DNA from: Chromobotia macracanthus
Lineage: Eukaryota; Chordata; Actinopteri; Cypriniformes; Botiidae
DNA: 64,000 nucleotides
Direction: 5' to 3'
Assembly (NCBI GenBank): GCA_036877525.1
Contig: JAZGTH010000007.1
Location: forward strand, 5,551,001-5,615,000
Both the position numbers and the translations under genes were made by a program. The notes beneath the pieces are model-generated. The model had not been told where the DNA came from. It saw only the letters and a program-made list of their open reading frames with translations, and searched no databases. Of the stretch, positions 1 to 12,900 are shown piece by piece. Numbering within the stretch: the first letter of the stretch is position 1; every line of letters begins with the position of its first letter.

Positions 1-338
1 TTTAGGAGAAATATCTGACATTGTGCCTGGCAACAAACACACATGTATCCATCCGAATAATTCAACCGTTGCTTTTAAAACAAAGGCATTTATTGCTAAA
101 ATGTACTTGACATTAAACAAACAAAACAAACCACATTATCATAATCTGTATAAGACAATGTTAAAATGAATACAATGTCAAATACCAAAGAGCAAGTTAA
201 TGAGAAAATATTCCTCAACATGTCCACTTGAGCACCAATATCATATAAATATGTCATATTATATAGAACTCTTTTTTTCAATGTAATTGTGTTAAAGTCC
301 TCAGATAATCAGACATGAGATTTCATGCTGAACTGTCA

Positions 339-1201
339 GCTTTAAAGAATAATTCTGTCCAAAATGAACATTCTGTGGTTATTTACTCACCCTGGAGTCA
401 TTTCAAATCTGCATGTTATTTCTGTGGAACACATTTTGATATAAAGTGGCTGGGTACCAGGACCCTTTAAAATACTTAACATAATTAAAGTAGATCTTAA
501 AGCTTGAGAGATTCTTGAGAAGTTTCACAGTAGTTCTGGGTGAGACATATTTTTCTGATGTTTTTTACACAAAGGTCTTCTGACCTCAGCAGACCTGTAA
601 TATTTCACACAAGTCCCATGGACTGTCATTATATTTGTGACTCGTTCTGACATAATGAGTGGGAATGAGCACGGACTAATTATGAACTACAGGCAAAAGA
701 AGTGAAAGAAGGTCTAATGTACGAAAATGGGTTCATTAAGCCCTTGTTTAGAAATCTCAATGCTCCAAATGACAGTTAAACATCTAAAATTATCTTTGTG
801 TTTTCTGACAGGTGTACCTTTCTAAATCTTTTCTTTGTTTTAGTAATCCATGAAAATGTGCATTTTTTTCTCTCTTCTTGACGACTGGTGCTTTAGACAG
901 GCATAGCTCATTCATTTTTGTCAGATTCCAACAAATTATACATCATTTTTAAGTTTTTTTTAAAGGTGAATGTGGAAATTATAAGAACTAATTTTTTTTT
1001 TGACAATTTGCTCATTGTGACATTGTGCCAGAACTGGTCACATCTGTATGATTTACAGTCTGAAATAATTTGTATTGAACAGATTTGTGAGGATTCGTCC
1101 TCTTTCTGTGTTCCACTGTAAAAACAGAAGTGAAAAGAGGATTAGAAGAGCAGGAGGGTGAGTAGAAAATGACTGAATGTTCAGTTTTGGGTGAACTGTC
1201 T
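339..1201. mobile_element. diverged MITE-like element, TAGTTCACCC-type ends
   Basis: The left end TTTAAAGAATAATTCTGTCC, with a following ATTTACTCACCCTGGAGTCA, and the right end AGGGTGAGTAGAAAATGACT then TTTTGGGTGAACTGTC are imperfect inverted copies of each other. They resemble the ends of the better copy at 24107-24405. The interior (about 750 bases) is unrecognised, so this may be two fragments, not one element. Confidence 0.45.
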
Positions 1202-3120
1202 TGTCATTGGTCCACAGATGCTGGTCAAATGTCAAAACAGAAGCAGCTCCTGTGATGTTCTTTAGCTGACTGACCATTACTCATCTCCAACATCTCCAAC
1301 ATGGAGACCATCATATGCTGACACAACATGGCACTCTGGAAATGATCAAATCTGCAATGATTTGATAAAAGAGCACAAGATACAGACCCATGACAACACA
1401 AAACCATTAACACTGTAGGATTCATTCAGAGAAACAGTAAATAAAACTGGGCAGAGCGGCAGGTATGTGAATAATCATTTTCTCATAGAAAACGAGGATC
1501 TTAAAACAATGACTTCAGATGTGAATCAGTGTTGATTCGCTATATCCAGACCAACCATTAAAGCTCTTCATCAGGGTTTCTCTGACCTCCAGGCTGAGAG
1601 ATGCTTTTGTGCACTTTAGTCTGTTTCTGTAAATGTTTCAACAAACAAAAGTCTAAGCAGTTGCCATTATTTAATGTTTATACTGACTGTATATCTGTCA
1701 TACGTCCTCCTTTACTTTCAGATTCAATGTCATCTATGTCAGATTCAATATGTCATGTCTTAACTGCGATCTGTCGTTTACAAACTTCTGCATGTGCTTG
1801 ACTGGGTTTGTGCTTCTCTGAGTCTGTCAACATGATGCTGGTTGAGAAAAGAAACTTCTTTTTGTTAGTTCTCCTGAATGTCTGGCCATGTGACTCATGG
1901 CTGTTTGTGCTGTTGCCAGAATCAGATTTATATGAACACAAGTGGATGGTTCATCTCAGTTCTATATGAACCTCAAAACCACATCAAGATACAAAGACAT
2001 TTCAAGGCCATCGACAACTGAAGTGACAAACCAAGTAAAACTCAGAGACAGGCGCAGATTTTGACGCGGTAAACTTGCATGCACACTGTTTTTCTCTAGT
2101 AAACACAAAACCATTATATAAAATGAATAAAAACCGTTTGTGCTTTGACATGATTCACTGTAGCATCTCTGTAAACACTTACTGTCATAACGAGCAGGAT
2201 GAATCTCATAAAAACATGTCCAGGACAATAAAAACTGATTCTAAATGAATCTTTAAATGAATCTTTAATGAATCATTTTGTTTTGCTTGAAGAAATGAAG
2301 CCTGTGTAGGACTATTATGATTGATTTATACTACTACATTATTACAATTAAACACATTACTCACAATTCCTCACCAGTTCACTTAATTTTTTTCATTTTC
2401 ACAGGTGGTTCTCATTAGATTCTCATTACTGTAATACAGTAAAAAGATACAATTCTTGTTTTTAGCAGCACACATTATTCAAATCATACCATGTTGTATA
2501 AAACTGTTATACTTTAAAATACAGCATTTTCTTCTCATTATAGTAATGAGAATTTTTGCATTGCATAAATTATGTCACAATGCAAAAAATCTTAATGGTC
2601 TTAAAACAGGCTTCATTGTCTTTATGGAGAATATAAATAAAATATTAACCCCTTTGATTCTGTGTTTTAATTCTGGGGTGAAATATGACCGGGACATGTT
2701 TTATGAGATCAATTCTACATCTCATACATTCACTCAAAACGCTATAAATAACATATCAGATTGGCTCATAATTAAAGTACAGAGAGAAATCAGAGTTGAA
2801 CACTAGATCTAGTGTTGCGAACATGGGTCATGTGTAAGAATGAGGAAGCAGCTGTAAGAATCATTTCCTGTCCATCCTTCAGTTGTGATCTGCATGCTGA
2901 GCTGCTTTAATGTCTAATGTAAAGACGCTCTGAGCAGAAACATCAAAGCTGCTTCAGAAAGGTCCAGGTAATTTTCACTTCATATTATGATCGGACTGAG
3001 GTTTGATCCAAACACACTAGAGGGCGCCGAACACTCACTCTTCTGTCTGCTGTGGTTGGCAGTTTCCCCAGATGAAAGGCACGACTGAGCCTCTGATCTG
3101 GTTAGAGGTGAATGTTGTCA

Positions 3121-3152
3121 AGTGTGTGTGTGTGTGTGTGTGAGTGTGTGTG
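3121..3152. repeat. (GT)n microsatellite
   Basis: An interrupted run of GT dinucleotides of about 30 bases. Confidence 0.9.
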
Positions 3153-3765
3153 CTTTCCTTCTGTGTGCTTGTGTTCAACTATATGTGGCACTTTCCACAA
3201 ATGGGAAACAAAACAACATCTAAAACCTTTTTTGTTCTATTGTTACTACGTAATGGTCAGTAAAGAAGGTGCTAAATCAAGGATTTGTGTGGTTTAATTT
3301 CCTTAATTTTACTTAAACTGAACCGTTCAAGAGATTAAGCTAGATGGGCTAGTTTGGGACCAAATGTAGGCTTGTAGTTATTTATCAGTTTACTTTTCTT
3401 ACAAACTAAAAACAAAATTACCTATAGACATTTGATGTGTTTAAAACATATAAGATAAAACCAACCACAGTTAAAGTTACATTAGATAAATAAACATCAA
3501 AAGTGATCCATACTGATGGAAAGCATCACGTCTGTATGAAAGATTTTCCTGTCTGTCTGTGAGAATAATGGCAGTAAAATCTGATGCTCATCTGCATCAG
3601 ATGTTTCATAAACGCACCTGGGTGACATCTCAGCCTCTCATAGACTTCTGCATCTACAGAGACTTCGGATATTTTGCACCATGTCAAAGGATCAGGAGAT
3701 ATTTCACATGAGCACAGCAGCGTCTGCTCCAGAGGAGATTACCACTGAGGGCTGATGTTCTTCAG

Positions 3766-3934
3766 CTAGAAGATCTCCACGAAGCTGCCGGGGAACAGGC
3801 CTGTTCTGCCCGTGCGCTGCAGCGTTCCTTTATACCAGCCGTCCTCACGCTTCTTGTGTACAAACACGACGTCGCCCTCCTTCAGCTCGATCTCAGCTTC
3901 GCTCTGCGGGGGGTATGGCACCACCACGCGATAC
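3766..3934 (-). CDS. sh3rf3: sh3rf3 terminal coding exon: SH3-4 and stop
   Basis: A 169-base coding stretch after the acceptor TGTCCCATCAG. It encodes [20 protein letters not shown], then [20 protein letters not shown] and [12 protein letters not shown], followed by TAG at 3768-3766. This is the fourth SH3 domain; in this family it forms the extreme C-terminus, and so it does here. All core SH3 motifs are present, including the ELKEGD acidic loop, the DGWYKG tryptophan and FPGSFV. Confidence 0.95.
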
Positions 3935-6900
3935 CTGATGGGACACAAGGGGATGAAAACAGAGTTTATGTATGCTTTTACATGTATTTTTTTAAAATGC
4001 TATTTGATGCATTTTGCGGTCACATTTCTACTCTGTTAAAATCGGAGACGTCTGCATTTGTAGGTCCAGAGTTGGGCTCACTGTTTAATTACCCTACAGT
4101 AAATGCCACTCACTCACTGATGATGGTGTTCCCCTGCACACATACACTGTGACTGACTGACCGAGTTACACTGTATTAAACATCAAGGATGTGTAACACA
4201 CGACTGATTCTCCAATAATTTGGCTGGATCAGAAGACGGCTGCAACAGTTTTCAGAAGAAAAAGATAAAAAGGCAAGCTTATTTTTATCACATTACGGAC
4301 ATTGAAAGTGCTGTAGTAATTATGTAATTCTCTCAGCATCAGATTTATCAGACATACAAACATCCAGCTCCTGAAGAATTACAAGTTTAGTGAAAGCTTT
4401 ACCTATAAAAGTGACATTCTCATAATCATCTTAGTGGAGACTTTGTGAGACTCCCTCATGCTGAATATCTAGCAATGCACAGCATCACTGACAAAACACT
4501 TCAGTTGTGTTGTTGCACTATGTAGTATATAGTCTAAATAAAGTATATAGCTCTGATAACCGTCCAATCACAGGTGAGATGCTAAAATAGCAGCATGTGG
4601 TATTCACTGAAAGAGAACTAGTTAGGTGTGTCTGTGAAGTCCAGACAATCAATAAAACTGATCCATCCAAAGATTTATGATGATTTTAACTCACTAAACA
4701 ACTAATTATCACTAAGTATAATATTTTTAAGAGCACATCACACTACATGAAGAACAAAACTGGTGTGGCTCACCTCTCTCTAGACAGTGGCTTGGGTTCA
4801 GGTCTAATGGCCAGAGGAGAGGATGAGCAGGGCTGGCGTGCTGGTGGAGACACAGAGAAGTTCAGGTCCAGTGAGCCGGACTTCTTGTGCAGAGGCTCCA
4901 TGCCCATAGCACCCTGCATCTCACTCTCGATTGGACAGGACCCGGCCCGGCCGTGACCTCCGGCCAACCTCAGATCTGGAGCCATGGCGCCCTGCACAGA
5001 GGATGAGGAGGGGTCGGCGGCCGGGCCGCGAGGCTCATGGGTCGGGGACACGGATGGCGGAGAACGAGATTTCTTCTTTGCTGCTGCACCAGACAGCAGT
5101 TTGAGCAGACCACTGCCCTTCTTCTCTTTCTGAAAGAGAGAGACATACAGAAAGACAGAAGGGGGAGAGAGGAAGAGAGAGTGATTATCATGGGCAGCAC
5201 AAAGAATGAGTTTGCAGGTCTTGTAAGTGATTTTGATGGCGTAACACACATCAATGTGGCGAAAATCACACCTAGAAACAACAGTCAAAGAATGACATCA
5301 CAGAGGTCACAGAGACACTCAACATCCAATCAGTTCCTCATAAAGACCAATTTAATTGTTGTCCAGCATCCTGTTTCTCTCAGAAATGAGTTAAAAGTTT
5401 AGAAAAAGGTTTACTGCTGTATCCTCAGCCTGACACTGATGTTAGTATGTAGTGTTTGTGTATAATTATTCGATGAGTCTTGTGGCAAGTCACATGAGCT
5501 ACTGAAACCTACACTAGTGAGTGGGCGAGGAGAGAAAGAGAGCTCTGTGCATAAAATTAAACAGCTCTAAGGAATCCACCTTTGGATTTGAGAACGTGTC
5601 TTTCTGATGGAGCTGCAGGGAAGTCTTTTGTTTGCTCTGCACTGATTCCGTATGACACACAGTATGTGGGTGTGCAGCTTTATGTGTCACTCCAGGTTTT
5701 GTTCAGCTGAGCTCTCCATCACAACAGAGCTGATGTGAGAATCAAGTATCAAAATGTTCCCCATCAGGCCACAAGGAGGCGTTTGAGACGGAAGGTGTGA
5801 CTGACAGGACAGATGGAGAAGCATTAGCGTTCTGTCAACAGTGGCCTGCAGGCTGACGCTGATGTTGAGATGTTTTCCAGAGAGAATCCTGTCACTCCCT
5901 CATGGCTCCCTAAACCAGCAGATTATTCACCACACGTTCCTGCAGTAATACCTCCTGTTATCACAACATTCTCCTCATCATGTTTCAATTATTGGATAAA
6001 AATGGAAATAATATCAGTACCTTTTTTAACCACCAATTGAATATATTATATGATTCCATTATGGCATCATAAATCTACAATGAAAAACACTGAGATACAT
6101 TTATGTATTTGGCAGATGCTTTTATCCCAAGTGACTCAGAGTGCATTCAAGGTATACGTTTAATCAGTATGTGTGTTCTCTGGGAAGCAAACCCAAAACT
6201 TTTTGCGCTGCTAACACTGCTCTACAAGCTGAGCTACAGGAATACTGGGAATACAACTGGGAATATTGTTTTATACATCCTTTTAAACCTCAAACGTCAG
6301 TTTCTTAACAGCGTCACTGCAGGAAGTGACATCATTTTGGTGGGAAAATAACAGCACAAACCTTTGTGGTGTTTTGTGGTATTAGCAAGTGCATCTCACT
6401 GTAAAGCATTCTCTACTGTTTGATAACATTACAGAAATCCCTATTATAAAATCATTTATAAAGGTAGTACAGAAGAGAAATGACATCACAGCCCTCTCCC
6501 CACAGATAACGTGTCTTTACTTTAGACTGTGTGACTAAGAGCCAATTAACAGCCCATCACGAACATACACACGACTGTCCTGGACTGATGTTCAGGAGAG
6601 GCTTTAAATCAACAGCGTGTCATCACGCCTACAAACATGCACACCTCAAGTGAGTTTTATATCATTTTACTCATTGCACATATTATGAATATTATAGTGT
6701 TATGTTCTCTTATTGATGAGAATCACTAGATTACCACAGTCACGTCATTAATACAGACTACTGCCTCACATTCATGTATCTGTGTCTGTCTGGGATGCTC
6801 CTGACACACACATGACCGCAGCTGTCAGACCGGCACATGAGCGTTCACAACAATAAAGATGTCTCATGAGGCTTGATGCAGAATCAGAGAAACAGACTAC

Positions 6901-9900
6901 TGAGAGAGACAGAAATGACCCGCAGGGCATTCCTGTGTTTGTCTTATCTAAATGAAATCTACCATTTCATATAATTCGTGATATTCAATGTTCTGTCTGT
7001 GACCTGTAGCTGTAGTCACATCACTGCTGATGAATAGTATTGATAGTATGAATAATGATTTTTAATTAGAAACATAAACAAGTAACTCAATATGATAAAA
7101 GACACTAATGTTCAAAAAACAGTGAAATGGTTTAACACAAACAACCTAAAAATCATCAAATCAATCTGCCAATTACTAAAAAGCTCATTTGTAAATCTTG
7201 AATGAGATTAAACGAATTAACAAAATCGGCAAGCAACACAGTCTGTTGTCACAGGTGAGTGTTAGTCAGAACTGTATGTTTTATAGTCTACCATAGTATT
7301 TAATATGGATTTTATTAGTGTTTACTGTGTTATGATGTTGTGGATTTGCTGTTGATTTTATAACTGTGTGTCAGTCATGTGAAGTCTAAAAGACAAGCTC
7401 TTCATATCTCAGTCTGTTTCAGTTCATCTGTCACTAGATACTAAATGTCAACAGAGATCAAGACAGTTTTGATTAGCCGAAGAATCTATCTGGTTTGTTG
7501 TCCCAGAAAACAGAAAATTAAAGTCGCACCGAACTGAACAGACCTACAGCAGCCTTGAAACACAACAAACCCCCGACTACATCAGACAAACATCAGACGC
7601 CTTTATGATGTGAGTCTGATCTCTGATACAAACCCATTCATCCCAAGAGACAGAAACCTCACCAATGTGATCTCTGTTTCATCTCAGCTATAAAACAAAA
7701 CAGAAAGTAAACAAAGACTGTTTCTCAGTCCTGAGAAAGAGGCCAGTAATCTCACGTGTCTCTTCCAGTTCCAGAAGATCTGAGCTGTGATCTCCAGGTG
7801 AACTTCACAGCACTGTACTCTTACTGTATGACTTATTTATCCCAATTTCAAGAGAAACACCTAAAACTTATGTTTGTTAAAGCACTTACAGAGATTTTTT
7901 TAGGAGTGATGGACATTTTGCCACAAATGCTCTTAATGGAGCTCAAGTTGAACCCAGAACATTTTCAGCCCCGAGCTTTGAAAGAGCATCCGAGAAGTAA
8001 CATGAACTCTTACATGATAACTAGTATTATTACATGAACACACACACACACAAAAACACACACAGAGTAACATCATCTGCACACCACACTCACCTTCTCC
8101 ACCTTCTTCTCCTCAAGTTTGGGGAAGCTTGCGACGGCACCCTGCGCGTGTGCAGGGGACGAGGACTGCAGTGGGCAGACAGGCACGTCTCCTCCATTTA
8201 GATGAGCTGCACTCATGTTGGGAGGTGTGATGGCGGCTGCGGCGGAGGTCAGAGGTATGAGGGGTCGTACAGATGCTGGAGAGAGGGGCCCGGACTGCAG
8301 GGAAGGGTGTGTCTGAGGGACTGCCACCATGGAGAGGGGCGAGCAGGGGGACCGTGAGGGGCTGCCCTGGGGTCTGAGGGGGGTGATGGCCGCCGTGGCC
8401 CGTTCGGGGCTACTGCTCATTGGAGGGCTGTGAACTGAGGAGGACAGAAGCAGATACTGTATAACACGTCATCAAACCTGGACAGACCAGTGCACAGTTG
8501 CATACACTGCTTAGACTAGTCTTACAAATTAGTCATCTAGACTGGTCAGGTCATTTAAGACTGGTCATAACTTTTTAAAGGTATAGGTAGATTGGTCTAA
8601 AATTTGATCAGCCCTAACTAATTGCTAGTTGGTCAGAATAGTTCTTAAGACACAGTCTTAACTTATGTTACTGTCCTCCGGTCTCACCACTGTTTGTCCT
8701 TTTCTGTTGCAGAGGTTTAGAACAACACAAGGGTGAATCAGTGATGACAATTCTCATTTTTCGGACATTGATTCCTTTAACAGTCCTGCGCTACACACAT
8801 GACTGCAACTCACAGTGTGTCACTGTGCAGACAAGCACGCATGACAAACAACTGAAGAGCCCTAATCAGCAGCTACTGCAGATTCTGACAGATCCTCATT
8901 TATTTCCACTCGGCTCTAACATTCTGCTGCTGCACCAGCGTTGCGCTGTTCCTCAAAGTTCAAGAACTGCCGACAATGCAACCCAGCAATTACTGCCAGC
9001 ACAGGGCGGCAAGGCATTCATTACAACAGACATCTTATCTGAGAGGTAAAACGCTTTAACAAGCTCCTTTAGCACGCTAATGCGTCTATCGTGAAGACAC
9101 ACACAGACGCAGCCAATCTGACCTGAATAGATTATACAGCACGTCACGTTAACACACACACACAGACACACACAGACTCTGGGGAATGATGATTCTTGCC
9201 ATCTGCAATGCAGTATGTGTGTGTGCAATCTTTGATATCACCACACACACTACTGCACAGATTGTTGTATGAATCTTACTGTTAAATGGTAAATATATAT
9301 AATTTAAAAAATGTGACATGACCCCTTTAAAATCATCATTTATCTGTTTATGTGAGATGCCAACTCTCACTGAGGACCTGCCCTGATTAGAGGAACCACC
9401 TCATGAACTTCAGAGGTCACATCTTCTTACCTCGCTGCTTCTCACAGCAAACAGCACATCTTTTCACCCCACTGTCCCTAACAGTAAACACCTCACTGTC
9501 CCTCACAGCAAACATCACATCTTCTCACCTCACTGCCCCTCACAGCAAACATCACATCTTCTCACTGTCCCTCACAGCAAACATCACATCTTCTCACTGT
9601 CCCTCACAGCAAACATCACATCTTCTCACTGTCCCTCACAGCAAACATCACATTTCTCACTATCCCTCACAGCAAACATCACATCTTCTCACTGTCCCTC
9701 ACAGCAAACATCACATTTCTCACTATCCCTCACAGCAAACATCACATCTTCTCACTGTCCCTCACAGCAAACATCACATTTCTCACTATCCCTCACAGCA
9801 AACATCACATCTTCTCACTGTCCCTCACAGCAAACATCACATTTCTCACTGTCCCTCACAGCAAACATCACATCTTTTCACCCCACTGTCCCTAACAGTA

Positions 9901-12900
9901 AACACCTCACTATCCCTCACAGCAAACATCACATCTTCTCACCTCACTGCCCCTCACAGCAAACATCACATCTTCTCACCTCACTGTCCCTCACAGCAAA
10001 CATCACATCTTCTCACCTCACTGTCCCTCACAGCAAACATCACATCTTCTCACTGTCCCTCACAGCAAACATCACAGCAAACTCTCATTTCACTAGCCTG
10101 AGTTACTGTCTGAAAGAACAGAAACATTTCCTGCTTAAGCAGTATGGTTTACTAACATGCTTTACTCTGCTTGATTTTGAAGGTCTTTTAGTTCAGCATT
10201 TGGTTGAAAACTAGCTTTAAACTAGTCAATTAGCTTTATATTGTAAATTATTATTTACATACAATAACTTCAGGTAAGTGATAGTACAGTCATGTTGAAT
10301 AAACACACACAGTGCAGGTGAGGTTAACAGCATTCATTTCTCACTCACCTAACTGCATGGCGGAGCGTGCCTGATTAACAGTCTGCTGGCTGGACATGCG
10401 CAGACAGTTCTTCAGATGTATGGCTGCGGGCTGCAGCTGGGGGGAGGACGGGCTCGTCAGTGGCGTGCTGGAGCGCGATGCAGAGGCCAAGAGAACAGGA
10501 CTTGAGGGGCCAGCTGAACCCGGTGAGCCAGGAACCACTTTACCTGCCTGAGTAACTCTGTCTGAAACACATGCGCGTGTCTGCCCCACTGCAAACGGAG
10601 CTCTGCAGACACCCAGTTACAAAGCACAAAAAACATCCAAAATAAATTTCTGATTACAATATGTACTCTAAACAAACCTGCAGTATGAGCAGATGACACT
10701 GACACATGATGAATTATTTGTGATTTACTCGAAAACCCCAAAAAGCCAAATCAATCAGATACTTCACGTCACTAGTGCAGGTTTGCTCTAAATAAAACAA
10801 ATCACGTTTTTAACCAAATCCATGCAGTAAAGATTCCACCTGGAGGACAATAACTCTCAGAAGAGCTGTGGCTTAATGTGTTTATACACTCTATCCCAAC
10901 TCCACCTGTCTCTAAACACATGCCTGCTGCCTGGAGACTCTCACCTCAGCTAAGACTCATTATCCTGAACTGAGTGTATCCTGAGTGTTTTTTCTTCAAT
11001 GGTTCTGTGGGCCACAGAAGGTGTTTGGTAGTGTGTTTGCACATTTACATGAAGTTCCTGGAAACAGCTTTTCCAATTATAGCTTCCAGAGCTGCACAGC
11101 TGAGACTCACACGTCTAAAACCTCAATTCAAAACACAAATGTTCACAACCTACAATATCCCACAATATTTCTGGACTGCCGGTGGTTTTAAAACACCAGG
11201 TGGCATGGGTATCATCATCAAGGATCATGGGTATCTTTAGCAAATGTGATAACGCTGTATAATGAGGAAAATCAACTATGAATAACTTAAGGAAATGAGC
11301 CAGAGGGCAAAGGAAACGTAGTGACAGAGACGGACTTATAGACACGGACATATTTAATGTTCTGCTAATAAATGTAAAGCTACGAGTGACAGTCATACTG
11401 TTTTATCTGTTTAATGGGTTGTAGTGTTGTTTATCCTGGTAAATCGTCATAACACAAAAGAAATGTTAAGAAAGGTGGACAAAGGACTGATAAACATATG
11501 GTGCAAATTTGACACATGACATTAATAAGGAAAATCACGAATCATGGCAATTTGTAACTATTTTACGATTTAGCGATGTTATGGCTAATTCGTATAGTCT
11601 TATTTTTGTAAGACCTGCTTTCGTCCCAGTAATTGTTGGGTTTACGGGTGGTCCTTTATACTTGTTTTTTTTCTAAAACTTGCATTTTCATGTGAATCAT
11701 GAATGCACAATGAATGTTCGAACTAACAATCTCAAACAAATTCATAAGAAATCACCACCCCGTAAAAGTCCAGCTTTCCAGTGAGAACAAGTTGTGTGGA
11801 GGGGTATAAAGTTTTAGAAAACACTGCTGCAGTTTGCTTCAGACTCTAAGTTGCAGAGCTGCACACAGCTGCATGCTAATCACGCAGACATGCGGCGGCT
11901 ATATATTCTAATCAATGTGGCAGCAGAGCAATTTCACAGTCTCAACTCTTATCATTAAAGGTTACGCATTTAAAGCGCACCTGCGCGCTGCTGACCTGAT
12001 TTACAGCCTCAGCCGGTGATCACGATTTGACTGTACTGCAGAAACTTTCCGTCATTCAGACTCTTTTGATTTAGTTCTGCTTTTAATGTGGTATTCTGTT
12101 AAAGCTCACAGGAAAACAGGACATCGGTCTGATAAGAATTTAAAAGAAACATTCCTCATCTGAATGTTGTTTTGGATTTGGATCAACATGCAGCTGGAGT
12201 TCTGACATTATTTACAGCCTATAGTAAAAATAAAGTTTAAAATAATACTGTTAACAATTATAAACATTATTAAATATAATGAAGCTATGAATCTGGGTCA
12301 TTCTTGGCCCTGCAGAAACTTTTGTACTCCAAAGCTTGAGAAATGTGGGTTTAGGAAAATCCTGCTTTTCATGTAGCTCAACTTAAAGCCATGAAATTAT
12401 TTTGCATTATTTCGTCTTTACACTCACTGCACTGTGATACTCAAGATAACCGAAAACTAACTGATACTGCATGATTGCATTTACATTATATTTACATTTA
12501 TGTATTTGGCATACGTTTTTATCCAAAACAGCTTATCGTGCATTCAAGCTATGCATTTTATCAGTATGTGTTCCCTGGAAATCGAACCCACAATATTTTT
12601 TGTGCTTCTAATGGCATGCGATACCAACTGAGCTTAACGAATTTAATCGTTTATTTAGTACATGAAGGCATGTATGTTGGGGAATGATGGAATACAGATG
12701 TTTTTAATGCAGACCTGTTATTGATGAATTGCTGCCAAACACTGATTAGAATATATAACAGACATTATTTCCTCGTTTCATTTATAACGTAAACACACAC
12801 ATACACACTTGCATATGTGGTTTACGGAGACTCTACATAAGCGTAATGATTTTATATTGCGCTAATCAAACTTTCTATCCACTTCCCCTAACCCCACCCT

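Larger units (their letters stand above)
1..3765 (-). other. 3' UTR and/or downstream flank of sh3rf3
   Basis: No coding frame is supportable here. Part of it must be the 3' UTR, but the end cannot be fixed. On the minus strand an AATAAA hexamer lies at 94-89, and weaker ATTAAA hexamers at 3298-3293, 2911-2906 and 1672-1667. Any of these could serve, which would give a UTR of about 0.5 to 3.7 kb. The stretch also contains a diverged MITE-like repeat (about 339-1201) and a GT tract (3121-3152). Confidence 0.4.

Noticed and set aside
8428..8434. Acceptor CAG directly before CCCTCCAATGAGC
   Set aside because: It gives a stop after three codons when joined to the upstream exon; the CAG 7 bases earlier keeps the frame.
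9403..10101. 232-residue plus-strand open frame rich in [16 protein letters not shown]
   Set aside because: It lies entirely on the 31/32-bp minisatellite, which happens to lack stops in this frame; no domain, and antisense within an intron.
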